Shown: positions 53,124 to 62,929 of the stretch, piece by piece
Position numbering within the stretch: position 1 is the stretch's first letter
Layout of the letters: each line of letters opens with the position of its first letter
NCBI RefSeq assembly: GCF_002091715.1
Contig: NZ_BDAG01000001.1
Location: 186,001 to 250,000 of the forward strand
Direction: 5' to 3'
DNA length: 64,000 bases
From: Pseudomonas migulae NBRC 103157
GTDB taxonomy: Bacteria > Pseudomonadota > Gammaproteobacteria > Pseudomonadales > Pseudomonadaceae
Program-made: the position numbers and the translations under genes
The notes under the pieces: generated by a model
The model's input: only the letters and a program-made list of their open reading frames with translations
Database searches by the model: none
What the model was told of the DNA's origin: nothing

Positions 53124-53414
53124 ATGACCAAGAATATAGCGCCATACGCAAGAGGTATGTTGCAACGTCACCCACTGCGTGCAGGGCTTGCCGTTGCAGT
53201 TGTTTTCACCTTGCTTTTTAACCTCCACAGTCTGTTTGCAGCAGCCACTCTGCCTGTTCTATTTTCTATTTTGCCCTGCCTGTTAATGATCGGGCTCTGC
53301 ATGAAAAGCATGGGCGGTAAAACTGCATGCGAGCAGAAGGCTTCGGATCAGCCATTGCTTACCCAGAGCCTGTCGAAAACCCAGGTCGTTGATCAGGAGA
53401 ATTATCATGCGTAA
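53124..53414 (+). CDS. Small membrane protein with central hydrophobic hairpin
   Basis: This 96-residue protein has two helices (LAVAVVFTLLFNLHSLF and LPVLFSILPCLLMIGLCM) and a C-terminal polar tail. It recalls DUF2933 proteins in the Pro-Cys-Leu turn of the second helix, but I am not sure. It is part of a series of small genes after copG copy 2; its end overlaps the Met-rich gene by 8 bases. Confidence 0.55.
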   Translation: MTKNIAPYARGMLQRHPLRAGLAVAVVFTLLFNLHSLFAAATLPVLFSILPCLLMIGLCMKSMGGKTACEQKASDQPLLTQSLSKTQVVDQENYHA

Positions 53415-53682
53415 CTCTTTTGCCTACACAGCCGTACTCGCCGCGATCCTAACTCTTGGAGTTATTTCCACGAGCTTTGCTGAACAGCCTCAAAGTACTA
53501 CTAAGGACAGCTCTGACATGATGAAAGGAAAGGATTTGCCGATGATGGAGGGCGGTAAAATGCCGATGATGGACATGATGCAGGAGATGTCGGCAATGAT
53601 GAAGAACTGCAATACGATGATGGAAAGCATGAATAAGCACATGAGCAGTGAGCCTGCCCAAGGCAGCACTAAAGTGCAATAA
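53407..53682 (+). CDS. Met-rich periplasmic protein
   Basis: This 91-residue protein has a signal peptide (SFAEQ), then a Met-dense core: DMMKGKDLPMMEGGKMPMMD, MMQEMSAMMKN and NTMMESMNKHM. AGGAG lies eight bases upstream of ATG 53407. The Met pattern is typical of periplasmic Cu(I)-binding proteins. No family name. The first codons overlap the preceding gene. Confidence 0.7.
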   Translation: MRNSFAYTAVLAAILTLGVISTSFAEQPQSTTKDSSDMMKGKDLPMMEGGKMPMMDMMQEMSAMMKNCNTMMESMNKHMSSEPAQGSTKVQ

Positions 53683-53844
53683 CAGCTTCTTTAGTCGCAG
53701 GTCTTGAGCCCTCTTAGACAGAGAGAAACCAAGTCTGAGTAGTGGTATCGCACTCAAGCGGTATCGCTACTCAGATGCTCCGATGTTTCTTCCAAGTATC
53801 GGCGCTGAGTTCCGATCCGCTGTTGATCGAGATGGAGCCTAATC

Positions 53845-54507
53845 ATGAATGACTTTTCCATGCACTATGGGCACTGGGGGTGGGTGCTGATCATGGTGCT
53901 CATTGCATCCTGGGTCCTCTACCGTTTTGTCGCTCCACGTAGTTGGCGCGACTGGATGGGCGCAGGTTTAGTGCAAGCGTTCATCATCGCGTTATACGCC
54001 GAAATGTACGGTTTCCCACTGACCATTTACCTGCTGACTGGTTTCCTGGGAATCGATCTCCCGCTGACCGGATTTTCGGGCCATCTCTGGGCAACAATGC
54101 TGGGCTACGGTGCTACCGGGGCCATGCTGGAAATGATGCTGGGCGGCGTGTTTATCGTGGTCGGCCTGGCTCTGTTAATCCGAGGCTGGGTTCAGGTTTA
54201 CCGCACAAGTCTGGAGGGGAAGCTGGCGACACAAGGTGTCTACGGTCTGGTCCGCCACCCGCAATACACCGGGATCATGCTAGCGGTCTTTGGACAGGTG
54301 ATTCACTGGCCGACGGTGATCACGTTATTGTTGTTTCCCCTGATCGTCTGGGCTTATGTCCGTCTAGCGAAGCGGGAGGAGTCGGCCTTGACCGAACGTT
54401 TTGGCGAGAAGTATCAGACCTATCGGCAGCGGGTGCCCATGTTGTTCCCACACTTGAGGAATTGGCGGGAGTTCATCCATTCACTGCTCTTTGCTGATCA
54501 GCAATAG
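53845..54507 (+). CDS. Isoprenylcysteine carboxyl methyltransferase-like membrane protein
   Basis: This 220-residue membrane protein has about five helices and the ICMT/phospholipid-methyltransferase core GVYGLVRHPQYTGIM, with WPTVITLLLFPLIVWAYVRL and KREESALTERFGEKYQTYRQ. In bacteria such proteins methylate small lipids or act on unknown substrates and occur in metal islands. It lies between copper modules. Confidence 0.8.
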   Translation: MNDFSMHYGHWGWVLIMVLIASWVLYRFVAPRSWRDWMGAGLVQAFIIALYAEMYGFPLTIYLLTGFLGIDLPLTGFSGHLWATMLGYGATGAMLEMMLGGVFIVVGLALLIRGWVQVYRTSLEGKLATQGVYGLVRHPQYTGIMLAVFGQVIHWPTVITLLLFPLIVWAYVRLAKREESALTERFGEKYQTYRQRVPMLFPHLRNWREFIHSLLFADQQ

Positions 54508-54576
54508 CCTCATGTTCTCTGAGCCTGCGTGACGAACACGTCATCGCAAGCGGGTCACACAGAATACTGGTTTGAC

Positions 54577-54604
54577 CGAAAAAAGGCGCCTAACTCAGGC
54601 GCCT
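54577..54604 (-). terminator. Terminator of leftward cus operon
   Basis: AGGCGCC-TAACTCA-GGCGCCT with AAAAAA on its left (TTTTTT on the transcribed minus strand), 165 bases beyond the cusF stop. A second hairpin (ACCATCCTC / GAGGATGGT, 54608-54646) lies nearer the gene. Confidence 0.8.
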
Positions 54605-54768
54605 GAAACCATCCTCCCAACCAAAGGAGTCAAACAAGAGGATGGTGGAGCAATCAACTCTTCATTACACAGCTTGGCTGCAAGCCTTTCGCTGATCTGT
54701 GCGCCTATCAATGGTGGATGGGCTGGTCCGGTCCCAGCTTGTGAATACCGAACCAAGCCATGCCATTG

Positions 54769-55131
54769 TTACTTCAGGGGCTTGATCGACACGATGGTGG
54801 CCGACATGCCCTCGGCACGAAACTCAAACGCTACTTGATCCCCAGCCTTCAGGCCTGCCAGTTGTTTGGTTGTTGCGTTGAATGCCATGGTCATGGCGGG
54901 CCACTGCACAGCCGGAACGGCGCCATGGGCGATAGTCACTGTATGTTTCGTGGTGTCGACAGCCTTGATCGTACCCTCGGCTTTGGCCACTGGAGCCTGC
55001 TCGGTCTCCTGCGCCATCTGCATGCCCTTCATGGGCATAGCGTCCATTTTCATACCCGGCATGTCTTCTGCCTGAGCAGTAAGAGACAGTGCGACAACGG
55101 TGCTTGCAACGGCGATCAGGGTCAGTTTCAT
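54769..55131 (-). CDS. cusF: CusF-like periplasmic Cu(I)/Ag(I) chaperone
   Basis: This 120-residue protein has a signal peptide (TAQA), a Met-rich N-part ([17 protein letters not shown]) and the CusF barrel with the ligands H (TIAHG), W (VQWPAMTM) and two Met. It overlaps cusA by four bases, so it is co-translated as last gene of the operon. Delivers Cu(I) to CusB. Confidence 0.92.
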   Translation of the reverse strand: MKLTLIAVASTVVALSLTAQAEDMPGMKMDAMPMKGMQMAQETEQAPVAKAEGTIKAVDTTKHTVTIAHGAVPAVQWPAMTMAFNATTKQLAGLKAGDQVAFEFRAEGMSATIVSIKPLK

Positions 55132-58100
55132 ACGACTTTTCCTTGAGTGGTGGTGGGTACAACGGGAAGGTGCCGGCGGCGCATCAAGCGGTAGGCCGCC
55201 GGAATGACGAACAGAGACAGTAAGGGCGCGGTGACCATGCCGCCGACCATGGGTGCGGCGATGCGACTCATCACTTCGCTACCGGTGCCACTGCCCAAAA
55301 GGATGGGTAACAGACCCGCAATGATGACGGCCACGGTCATGGCCTTGGGTCGGACCCGTTGCACCGCACCTTCGCGAATAGCGGCGATCAGCCCGCGCTC
55401 AGTGCTGTCACCGGCGTCTTCACGTTCGGCCCAGGCATTCTTCAGGTAGAGCAGCATGATTACGCCAAACTCGGCAGACACCCCCGCCAGCGCGATAAAG
55501 CCGACACCGGTGGCCACCGACAGGTTGAATCCCAACAGATACAGAAACCATGCTCCACCCGTCAGTGCGAACGGCAGAGTGGCCATGATCAACAAGGCCT
55601 CGTCGAAGCGGGCGAACGTCAGGTAGAGCAGGACGAAAATGATCAGCAGCGTGGCTGGCACCACCAGCTTGAGCCGTGCATTGGCTCGCTCGAGAAATTC
55701 GAACTGCCCCGAGTAGCTCAGGCTCATGCCTGGCTGTAACTTCACCTGCTCACTGACGACACGGCGCAGGTCGGCGACCACCGAGGCAATATCCCGGCCA
55801 CGCACGTCGATATACACCCAGCCAGAAGGCCGGGCGTTCTCGCTCTTGAGCATTGGCGGGCCGTCGCTGACCTTGACCTTCGCCACAGTGCCGAGGGTAA
55901 TCTGGCTCCCCAAAGGGGTGTAGATCGGCAGCTGCTCCAGGGCGCCGAGCGAGTCACGCCACTCACGCGGATAACGCACGTTGATCGGGAAGCGAGCGAG
56001 CCCTTCAATGGTCTCTCCGACGTTTTCACCACCGATAGCGCCGGCCACGATCGACTGCACATCGGCGATATTCAGCCCGTAGCGGGCCGCGGCCTTGCGA
56101 TCGATATCCACATCGATGTAACGGCCGCCAGTCAGGCGCTCGGCCAGGGCCGAACTGACACCGGGCACATCCTTGGCCACGCGCTCGACCGCCTGAGTAG
56201 CCGTATCGATCTCCGTCAGATTGGGGCCGGCAATTTTTACCCCTATCGGGCTCTTGATCCCGGTGGCCAGCATGTCGATGCGGTTGCGGATCGGTGGTAT
56301 CCAGATATTGGTCAGCCCAGGCACGCGGACCACTCGATCCAGTTCCTCCACCAGTTTTTCCTGAGTCATTCCGGGGCGCCACTGCTCACGCGGCTTGAAT
56401 TGAATGGTAGTCTCGAACATCTCCAGCGGTGCCGGGTCGGTGGCGGTTTCGGCGCGGCCCGCCTTACCGAAGACGTGTTCGACTTCGGGCACCGTCTTGA
56501 TCAGGCGATCGGTCTGTTGCAGCAGCTGCGCCGCTTTCTGCGCCGACAACCCCGGCAGAGCCGAAGGCATATAGAGCAGATCGCCCTCGTCCAGCGCAGG
56601 GAGGAACTCGCCACCCAGGCGAGAGATCGGCCATAGTGCGCTGAGAAAGACCAACAGTGCGACCAGCATGGTGACTTTGGGCCGGCGCAGCACCGCGTCC
56701 AGGGCCGGCTGATAGAGCCTGATCAACCAGCGGTTCAGCGGGTTTTGTTCCTCTTTGGGGATCCGTCCACGAATCCAGTAGCCCATCAGCACCGGCACCA
56801 GAGTTACCGACAGTCCGGCCGCCGCCGCCATGGCGTAGGTCTTGGTGAAGGCAAGGGGGCCAAACAGGCGGCCCTCTTGCGCTTCCAGGGTGAACACTGG
56901 AATGAACGACAGGGTGATGATCAACAGGCAGAAGAACAGCGCCGGCCCCACCTCGGCCGCCGCTTCGGTCATCACATGCCAGTGATGTTCGCCCTTCAGC
57001 TCTTCCCCCGGGTGGGCCGCGTGCCAGGCCTCGACCTTCTTATGGGCGTTCTCGATCATCACCACGGCGGCATCGACCATGGCGCCGATGGCGATGGCAA
57101 TCCCACCCAAGGACATGATGTTGGCGTTGATGCCCTGGTAGCGCATGACGATGAAGGCTATCAACACTCCCACCGGCAGCGAGATAATGGCCACCAGGGA
57201 TGAGCGCAGGTGCCAGAGAAATATCCCGCACACTAAAGCGACGACGATGAACTCTTCGATCAGTTTGTGACTGAGGTTTTCCACGGCGCGGTCGATCAGC
57301 TTGCTGCGGTCGTAGGTGGTGACGATTTCTACCCCGGCCGGCAGACTGCTTTTCAAGTCGTCGAGTTTGGCCTTGACCGCCGCGATGGTTTCGCGAGCGT
57401 TCTTGCCGCTGCGCAGAATCACCACGCCGCCGACGGTTTCACCCTCACCGTCGAGTTCGGTAATGCCGCGACGCATCTCCGGCCCCAACTGGATCGTGGC
57501 CACATCGCCAAGGGTCACCGGCACACCACCCGCACCCAACTTGAGCGGGATCGCCCGAAAGTCATTGAGCGTCTTCAGGTAGCCGGAGGCACGCACGATG
57601 AACTCAGTCTCCGCCATCTCCAGCACCGCGCCCCCCGTTTCCTGGTTGGCCTTGCCGATAGCGTCGGTCACCTCAGCCTGAGTGATACCGAGGCTGGCCA
57701 GTTTGAGTGGGTCAAGCTGGACCTGGTACTGTTTGACCATGCCGCCCACGGTGGCCACTTCCGCAACGTTGGGCAGGGTCTTGAGTTCGAACTTGAGGAA
57801 CCAGTCCTGAAGTGCGCGGAGCTGCGCTAAATCGTGTCCGCCACTGCGATCCACCAGGGCGTACTGATAGATCCAGCCCACTCCAGTTGCATCCGGTCCC
57901 AACGCCGGCTTGGCGCTGGCAGGCAACCGACTTTGTATCTGACTCAGGTATTCCAGCACCCGCGAGCGAGCCCAATACAAGTCGGTACCGTTTTCAAACA
58001 GCACGTAAACGAAGCTGTCGCCGAAAAAGGAATAACCGCGCACGGTTTTGGCTCCCGGCACCGAGAGCATGGTGGTGGCTAACGGATAGGTCACCTGGTT

Positions 58101-58286
58101 CTCAACGATCTGCGGCGCTTGTCCCGGATAAGGGGTGCGGATGATCACCTGAACATCGGAGAGGTCCGGCAGTGCATCGATGGGCGTGCTCTGAACCGAC
58201 CACACTCCCCATGCCGTAACGAACAGCGTGGCCAGCAGCACCAGGAATCGGTTGGCCACTGACCAGCGAATCAGGGCAGCAATCAT
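55128..58286 (-). CDS. cusA: CusA Cu(I)/Ag(I) RND efflux pump
   Basis: This 1052-residue HME-RND transporter has 12 helices, [20 protein letters not shown] (TM4 acidic residues), and Met sites in [11 protein letters not shown] and [12 protein letters not shown]. At the place where E. coli CusA has another Met (YGM in the equivalent segment), this protein has YGL, if my alignment from memory is right. Overlaps cusB and cusF genes by four bases. Exports copper/silver from the periplasm through CusC. Confidence 0.93.
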   Translation of the reverse strand: MIAALIRWSVANRFLVLLATLFVTAWGVWSVQSTPIDALPDLSDVQVIIRTPYPGQAPQIVENQVTYPLATTMLSVPGAKTVRGYSFFGDSFVYVLFENGTDLYWARSRVLEYLSQIQSRLPASAKPALGPDATGVGWIYQYALVDRSGGHDLAQLRALQDWFLKFELKTLPNVAEVATVGGMVKQYQVQLDPLKLASLGITQAEVTDAIGKANQETGGAVLEMAETEFIVRASGYLKTLNDFRAIPLKLGAGGVPVTLGDVATIQLGPEMRRGITELDGEGETVGGVVILRSGKNARETIAAVKAKLDDLKSSLPAGVEIVTTYDRSKLIDRAVENLSHKLIEEFIVVALVCGIFLWHLRSSLVAIISLPVGVLIAFIVMRYQGINANIMSLGGIAIAIGAMVDAAVVMIENAHKKVEAWHAAHPGEELKGEHHWHVMTEAAAEVGPALFFCLLIITLSFIPVFTLEAQEGRLFGPLAFTKTYAMAAAAGLSVTLVPVLMGYWIRGRIPKEEQNPLNRWLIRLYQPALDAVLRRPKVTMLVALLVFLSALWPISRLGGEFLPALDEGDLLYMPSALPGLSAQKAAQLLQQTDRLIKTVPEVEHVFGKAGRAETATDPAPLEMFETTIQFKPREQWRPGMTQEKLVEELDRVVRVPGLTNIWIPPIRNRIDMLATGIKSPIGVKIAGPNLTEIDTATQAVERVAKDVPGVSSALAERLTGGRYIDVDIDRKAAARYGLNIADVQSIVAGAIGGENVGETIEGLARFPINVRYPREWRDSLGALEQLPIYTPLGSQITLGTVAKVKVSDGPPMLKSENARPSGWVYIDVRGRDIASVVADLRRVVSEQVKLQPGMSLSYSGQFEFLERANARLKLVVPATLLIIFVLLYLTFARFDEALLIMATLPFALTGGAWFLYLLGFNLSVATGVGFIALAGVSAEFGVIMLLYLKNAWAEREDAGDSTERGLIAAIREGAVQRVRPKAMTVAVIIAGLLPILLGSGTGSEVMSRIAAPMVGGMVTAPLLSLFVIPAAYRLMRRRHLPVVPTTTQGKVV

Positions 58287-59767
58287 GGCTGACTCCCCGA
58301 TTTTTCCAGGCGTTCAATGCGCAAACCATCGTCGGTTTGACTGACTGATGCACGAACCTTGTCGCCAGCCTTGAGTCCTTGCATCAGAGCAGGGTCAGCC
58401 AATGGGAAGGTCATGGTCATGCCCGGCATGCCCAGCGTCTTGAACGGACCATGGGCGAGGGTCACGTCTTTGCTATTGATCTCGACGATCTGCCCGTCCG
58501 CCTCATGCAGGGCGCGTGTCGCGGCAGCAGGTGGCGGCATTTCCATCGTTCTCGCGACGATGCCCTTGAGGCTGGCCTCGGAGTCGAGCAGGAACTGTCC
58601 AGAGGAGACCACTTGCTGGCCTTCCTCCAGACCTTTCAACACCACTGTTTTGCCTTCGTTTTCCTGCCCGGGTTGCACCTCTACCGGTCGGTAGCGGCCC
58701 GCGTCTTCGGCGAGCATCACCAGGACGCGTCGGCCGGTGCGAATGAGCGCCTCGCTCGGCACCCACAACATGCTTTGCTCAGTCGAACGATTCAGGCGCA
58801 CCTGCGCCGTCAAACCGGGTCTGAGGCGCCCGTCAGGGTTGGGCAGTTCGACCCGCACGCGAACGGTGCGGCTGTCCACATTCGTTTCCGGCAGAATGGC
58901 GCTGACCGTGCCATTGAGCACGGTCCCCGGGAAGGCTGGCAAACGTGCTTCTACCGTTTGACCGACGACGATCGATCCAGTCTCCGACTCTGGAACGGCT
59001 ACGGCCAGCCAGACGCTACTCAAACCATTGACTCGGGCCAGAGTCTCACCGGCTGCCACGGTCATACCCGCACGCACGTTCAATTCTTGCAGCACGCCGC
59101 CAATGGGGCTGGTGAGGGTCAGGTTCGGCTGGACCTTAGCGCTGCGTTCTACTTGGGTAATCAGCGCCGCCGTCATCCCCGTGAGGCGCAGCCGTTGGCG
59201 TGCTGCCGCCAACAAGTCAGCATCACCGTTACGCTTCAGTGCAAGGAATTCTTCCTGAGCAGCAGCCCATTCCGGTACCAGGATATCGGCCAATGGCGCA
59301 TTGGCTTTGAGCACATCGCCTGGAGCATGGGCATACACCTGCTCCACAAAACCCGCGGTACGCGCCTGGATCACGGCGACATCCCGCTCGTTGAACGCCA
59401 GCACGCCGACCACGTCCAGGCTGGAGGCCAGGACTCCACGGGTGACGGTGGCCAGACGCAAACCGAGATTCTGGGTCAGGCTTGGGTCGATACTCATGGC
59501 CGCATTGTCCGCCGCGGAATCAGCGTATCGGGGCACCAACTCCATATCCATGAAGGGTGATTTGCCCGGCTTATCGAATTTCTGTTGCGGCTGCATCGGG
59601 TCGTACCAATACAGTACTTTGCGTTCGTCTTGCGTTTTGGGACTCTGTTCGGCGAGTGCACCAGGTATTGCGATCATGCGCTGCTGAGCGAACCAGTAAC
59701 CACCGCCAAGACCTACGGCCACCGAGAAGCCCGCCAGCAAAGCCCCTTTCCAGATTCGAGTGCTCAT
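58283..59767 (-). CDS. cusB: CusB membrane-fusion protein with fused CusF-like domain
   Basis: This 494-residue adaptor has an N-terminal anchor, a Met/Asp heavy-metal-binding motif ([19 protein letters not shown]), lipoyl, alpha-hairpin and beta-barrel parts, and after residue about 405 a CusF-like domain: [20 protein letters not shown] then [11 protein letters not shown]. The fused CusF barrel suggests direct metal transfer in the complex, besides the separate cusF gene. Ends overlap neighbouring genes by four bases. Confidence 0.92.
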   Translation of the reverse strand: MSTRIWKGALLAGFSVAVGLGGGYWFAQQRMIAIPGALAEQSPKTQDERKVLYWYDPMQPQQKFDKPGKSPFMDMELVPRYADSAADNAAMSIDPSLTQNLGLRLATVTRGVLASSLDVVGVLAFNERDVAVIQARTAGFVEQVYAHAPGDVLKANAPLADILVPEWAAAQEEFLALKRNGDADLLAAARQRLRLTGMTAALITQVERSAKVQPNLTLTSPIGGVLQELNVRAGMTVAAGETLARVNGLSSVWLAVAVPESETGSIVVGQTVEARLPAFPGTVLNGTVSAILPETNVDSRTVRVRVELPNPDGRLRPGLTAQVRLNRSTEQSMLWVPSEALIRTGRRVLVMLAEDAGRYRPVEVQPGQENEGKTVVLKGLEEGQQVVSSGQFLLDSEASLKGIVARTMEMPPPAAATRALHEADGQIVEINSKDVTLAHGPFKTLGMPGMTMTFPLADPALMQGLKAGDKVRASVSQTDDGLRIERLEKSGSQP

Positions 59768-61020
59768 TGGCTGGTTTCTCCGTAAGTGAAATACAGACGG
59801 GCACTGGTCAGTGCCCGCTGTTCTTCGAAGTCAATTTGTTTGAGGCGGGCCTCGATGAGTTCACGTCGAGCGCTGATCACGGCGTTCAGGTCACCTTTAC
59901 CGGCGCGGTAGCTGGCCATGCTCAGCCCGACCTTTTCCTTGGCCAGCGGCAACAGGCTGTCCTGGCTGCGGCGCACGGCACGGTTCAGGCGTTCGTATTC
60001 GGCCAGATCCGCCTCCAGTTGCTCGGTATGCTCACGTGCCAGGGCTTCGCGCTCGGCCTCCAACTGATTCAGTTCGGCGTGCTTGGCGGCGATCTTCGGA
60101 TTTTGTCGGGAGCCGGGGAACAGTGGCAGGTCGAAGGTGAATTGCACGCTGACCATGTCGCCAAATTCCCGTCCGCGGCGCTGGTAATCAAGCTCCCAGC
60201 TCCAGTCGGACTGTTTTTCCGCTTCCGCTTCACTTATCTTGGCCTGCGCTTCGCGGGTCATCGGCGCGAACGCCGCCAGCGCGGGATGATGTTGCAGCTT
60301 ATGGGAGTAACCCGAAGTATCGATGGGCCACTCCGGCAAACTGCCGGTTGGTTGGTCGTTGGCCGCGGGACCAATCCAGCGTTTGAGAGCGGCTCGGGCT
60401 TGTGCCCGCAGACGGACCAGGTCGTCCTGTTGTTCCGCCAACTGCGCCGCCTCCTGTTTCGGTGTGACAGCATCGGCAGGCTGAGCACGGCCGCCAGCGA
60501 TCTGCGCCCGCACGGTATCGGTCAACAGACGATTTTCTTTATAAAAGTCCTGGAACAGCGCCTCTTTACGCTCGACGGAATAGCTGCTGATCCAGGCCAA
60601 TGCGGTGGCCTGACGGACATTCAGTCTCTCCACACGGCCTTCAGCCGCAGCTCGATCGACGGCCGCTTCGGCGACCTCAATGCGTGCTTTGCGTTTGTCT
60701 CGGCTGGGCACTTCTTGCATGACCCCAACCATCTGCATGGTCATGAAGTCCTGCTCGAGTCTCCAGCGGTCGGGGCCGCCGATGGGAAAGTTTTGTACGC
60801 CCAGCAGTAGCTTTGGATCGGGTAGTTCGCCGGCTGGAATGGCAGCACTGCTGGCGGCTTGCAGTTTGGCGGCTTGGGCGGTTAGTGACGGGGCGTTGTT
60901 TTCGGCCAGCCGTAAGGCTTCATCGAGTGTCAGCGGAGCGGCGACGCTCGGCAATGCCAACACGCTTGCCGCCAAGGCGGCCACGACGGGCCAGCCTGTG
61001 CAATAGCGTAGGGAGTTCAT
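59764..61020 (-). CDS. cusC: CusC-type outer-membrane factor
   Basis: This 418-residue TolC-like protein has a signal peptide (PSVAA), LTLDEALRLAENNAPSLTAQ and the second-repeat motif REFGDMVSVQFTFDLPLFPG, followed by helical hairpins. ATG 61020 follows AGGA nine bases upstream. First in the cus operon, overlapping cusB. Confidence 0.9.
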   Translation of the reverse strand: MNSLRYCTGWPVVAALAASVLALPSVAAPLTLDEALRLAENNAPSLTAQAAKLQAASSAAIPAGELPDPKLLLGVQNFPIGGPDRWRLEQDFMTMQMVGVMQEVPSRDKRKARIEVAEAAVDRAAAEGRVERLNVRQATALAWISSYSVERKEALFQDFYKENRLLTDTVRAQIAGGRAQPADAVTPKQEAAQLAEQQDDLVRLRAQARAALKRWIGPAANDQPTGSLPEWPIDTSGYSHKLQHHPALAAFAPMTREAQAKISEAEAEKQSDWSWELDYQRRGREFGDMVSVQFTFDLPLFPGSRQNPKIAAKHAELNQLEAEREALAREHTEQLEADLAEYERLNRAVRRSQDSLLPLAKEKVGLSMASYRAGKGDLNAVISARRELIEARLKQIDFEEQRALTSARLYFTYGETSQ

Positions 61021-61118
61021 GCTCACGATTCCTGTGATGTTCCACTGCGCGCCTCTTAGACATGCACGCAGAAATACCATCCCGCGAAGGCAGGATGAAA
61101 CTCAGTGTGGTACAGGAA

Positions 61119-61460
61119 TCAGGCGCGGGGCGGACGCCATACCCCGGATGGGGTTTGAATGGGCGGGAAGTCGCTGAAAAGGGATAGCACCAGCGGACTG
61201 GACAAGCGAGTGACAGGCTTGATGATCGATACTTGCAGCATACTGCCAGTCTTGCATTCCTGACCAGGTTTGCAGGGCTTCCCGTGATCGGAGGGGCTTT
61301 TCATGTCATGGCAGCAGTCCGGTCCCATGTCATCCATCATCGCCATACCCGCCATTTTCATCGGGCAAGGCTCTGTCGGTGCCTGAATGCCCGCCATCCC
61401 GCTGAGGGGAAGCGCCAAGCTAATCAGGAAAATGAGGCAACACCGCAGGTAGCGTTTCAT
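61119..61460 (-). CDS. Small secreted Cys/Met-rich protein heading cus operon
   Basis: This 113-residue protein has a signal peptide (LPLSGMAG), then a Met/Cys-rich core: PCPMKMAGMAMMDDMGPDCC, HDMKSPSDHGKPCKPGQECK, and ends SGVWRPPRA. The Cys/Met core probably binds copper. It lies 98 bases upstream of cusC. ATG 61460 lacks a strong ribosome site; the longer form starts at TTG 61496. CopR box is just upstream. Confidence 0.65.
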   Translation of the reverse strand: MKRYLRCCLIFLISLALPLSGMAGIQAPTEPCPMKMAGMAMMDDMGPDCCHDMKSPSDHGKPCKPGQECKTGSMLQVSIIKPVTRLSSPLVLSLFSDFPPIQTPSGVWRPPRA

Positions 61461-61495
61461 GCGGGGGAGTCTAGTTGCTGGTAGCGGACTGTACA

Positions 61496-61511
61496 ATTAC
61501 GAATCTGTCAG
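61496..61511 (-). promoter_or_regulatory. Candidate CopR box upstream of cus locus
   Basis: ATTACGAATCTGTCAG lies about 36-50 bases upstream of the leftward start at 61460 and matches the copA element. Confidence 0.6.
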
Positions 61512-61620
61512 GACGAGCCCGTCGGATAGAATCTGAAGGTCAATAAGAACCTCCTCGTATAGAGACAAGGACTCGCTGAACAGCCAGGCCCAACTCGCTG
61601 AGCATGGAAATAGTTACAGC

Positions 61621-61863
61621 TCACGGCCTATCGTTCGGGTCACGGTTGATTGGTTTTATCTCCTGTGTGTCATTGGTAGTTGGCGGATCCTTGTGCATGT
61701 TGCGCATACAAAACACCATCGACAGCGGGCACAGCAGCACCAGAAAGATCAGCGCATTCGCCGCGATCCAGGCTTGAAAAGCGGGAAACAAGACATAGGT
61801 AGCCGCCAGGATAATGGCCGCACCGATGCCCAGCTGAACTATTGAGGGTTTATTACGAGTCAT
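61621..61863 (-). CDS. DUF2933 small membrane protein
   Basis: This 80-residue protein has hydrophobic helices (LGIGAAIILAATYVLFPA; NALIFLVLLCPLSMVFCM) and a polar tail. The Cys-Pro-Leu segment is typical of DUF2933. It overlaps the cueR gene by four bases, so it is its operon partner. Confidence 0.8.
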   Translation of the reverse strand: MTRNKPSIVQLGIGAAIILAATYVLFPAFQAWIAANALIFLVLLCPLSMVFCMRNMHKDPPTTNDTQEIKPINRDPNDRP

Positions 61864-62270
61864 GATGCTCTCCTCTCGGGCAAGTCATGGGGGCGTTCAT
61901 CCAGAACCAGCCCAGGTGGTTGCTCAGCGTCATCGCAATGCTCGGCCACATACGACAGGGCCTCGCGCATGACCTGAAGCGTGGTAATACGCGCATTCAG
62001 CGCATCGATGTTGCTCAGCGCAATAGCCTGAACCTCGTCGTCAGAGCGATTGCGCTCCCGCCATAACGTCAATAAGGCACGAACCCGCTCGATCGATAAT
62101 CCCAGATCTCGTGCATGGTGGATGAAGCGTAAAACGTGTACATCGCACTCGCAGTAGACGCGATAGCCACACCGCGTGCGCTGTGACGGCGGGATCAGAT
62201 TGATGCGCTCGTAGTGGCGGATCATCCGGGCGGACAAACCGCTGACACTTGCCGCCTCACCAATGTTCAT
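61860..62270 (-). CDS. cueR: CueR-like MerR-family regulator with altered metal loop
   Basis: This 136-residue MerR protein starts MNIGEAASVSGLSARMIRHY (winged-helix) and has a long helix and metal loop. CueR normally carries two Cys seven residues apart in the loop (like ...C-x7-C...). Here EHCDDAEQPPGLVLDE keeps the first Cys but has Gly in place of the second. Two extra Cys lie in YCECDVHV. GGAGG precedes ATG 62270. Its operator-like promoter (62633-62666) sits before the ATPase relic. Confidence 0.82.
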   Translation of the reverse strand: MNIGEAASVSGLSARMIRHYERINLIPPSQRTRCGYRVYCECDVHVLRFIHHARDLGLSIERVRALLTLWRERNRSDDEVQAIALSNIDALNARITTLQVMREALSYVAEHCDDAEQPPGLVLDERPHDLPERRAS

Positions 62271-62305
62271 AAGATCCTCCTGTTCGCTGAACCACCGAAT
62301 CAGCC

Positions 62306-62604
62306 CTATTCTCGTTGTGCCGGCTGCCAACAGTTCCGTAACAAGGTGTAAGTAACCACTGAGACCGCCCTTACCGCACCAGGACTGCCGGACCCAACAC
62401 GCCCATTGCTGCTCGCGGAATACCGATCAGGTTGTAGACGAAGGCCCAGAGCGGACTCTTCAGAATCTGGCCATAAGTGCAACGGGACAGCATCAAGGCA
62501 TCCGCCACCAGAGCCGGGTCGCCGCGCATACCCGCTACGCTGAGCCCCCATTGCTGGATAGGATTGGACGTGGCGGTAGCGGTATGGGGGAATAAGCTGA
62601 CCAT
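62306..62604 (-). pseudogene. copA: Copper P-type ATPase relic (large internal deletion plus frameshift)
   Basis: On the minus strand an ATG at 62604 with perfect AGGAGG encodes MVSLFPHTATATSNPIQQWG, then LSVAGM, where an HMA domain would begin (LxVxGMTCxxC). It then jumps to RGDPALVADALMLSR and YNLIGIPRAAMGVLGPAV, the last segments of a Cu ATPase. After GPAV the frame shifts; the other frame continues AVRAVSVVTYTLLRNCWQPA, the usual C-terminal end. About 600-700 codons are lost, leaving start and end of the gene. It ends 36 bases before cueR. Confidence 0.8.
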
Positions 62605-62929
62605 CACCAACCTCCTGAAGAGCCTCTCTCCCGTAAGGTTGGACCTTACTATTGGGGCAAGGTCAAGCAGCAACGCGATTGCTGGACGAGTCCTCGAAAA
62701 AAGGATTGAGGCTGGTCTGTTGACTTGGTAACTATCTCAATGCTGGTAACGCATAAAAGTTTTTAATTCAATGACTTACAGAATAAATACGCTGGTGTCC
62801 GCCTTGTCCTGGTATGTCTCCTATACTGACTCGCGCCGACCGGTTCAACGCAGACACTCGTACACCGTCGGAACAGCCGTCAGCGGGTTCTAACGGCTTC
62901 CTTACGACTCAACAGTAAGGAGAACGAAA
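62605..62929. other. Promoter region of the ATPase relic; otherwise empty
   Basis: These 325 bases hold the CueR-type operator and no gene. Confidence 0.5.
62633..62666 (-). promoter_or_regulatory. CueR-type operator/promoter
   Basis: ACCTTACTATTGGGGCAAGGT (dyad ACCTT...AAGGT, given here as one element) lies next to a perfect GTAAGGT-TGG-ACCTTAC palindrome. On the minus strand TTGACC forms the -35 element, as in MerR-family copper promoters with long spacers. It would drive the ATPase relic and cueR. Confidence 0.6.

Noticed and set aside
58379..59560. A 393-codon frame on the plus strand opposite cusB
   Set aside because: It is antisense to a fully supported cusB gene, has no ribosome site and shows no family pattern; long frames opposite GC-rich genes are expected.
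59557..60810. A 417-codon plus-strand frame opposite cusC
   Set aside because: Same reason: shadow of cusC with low-complexity, non-protein-like composition.
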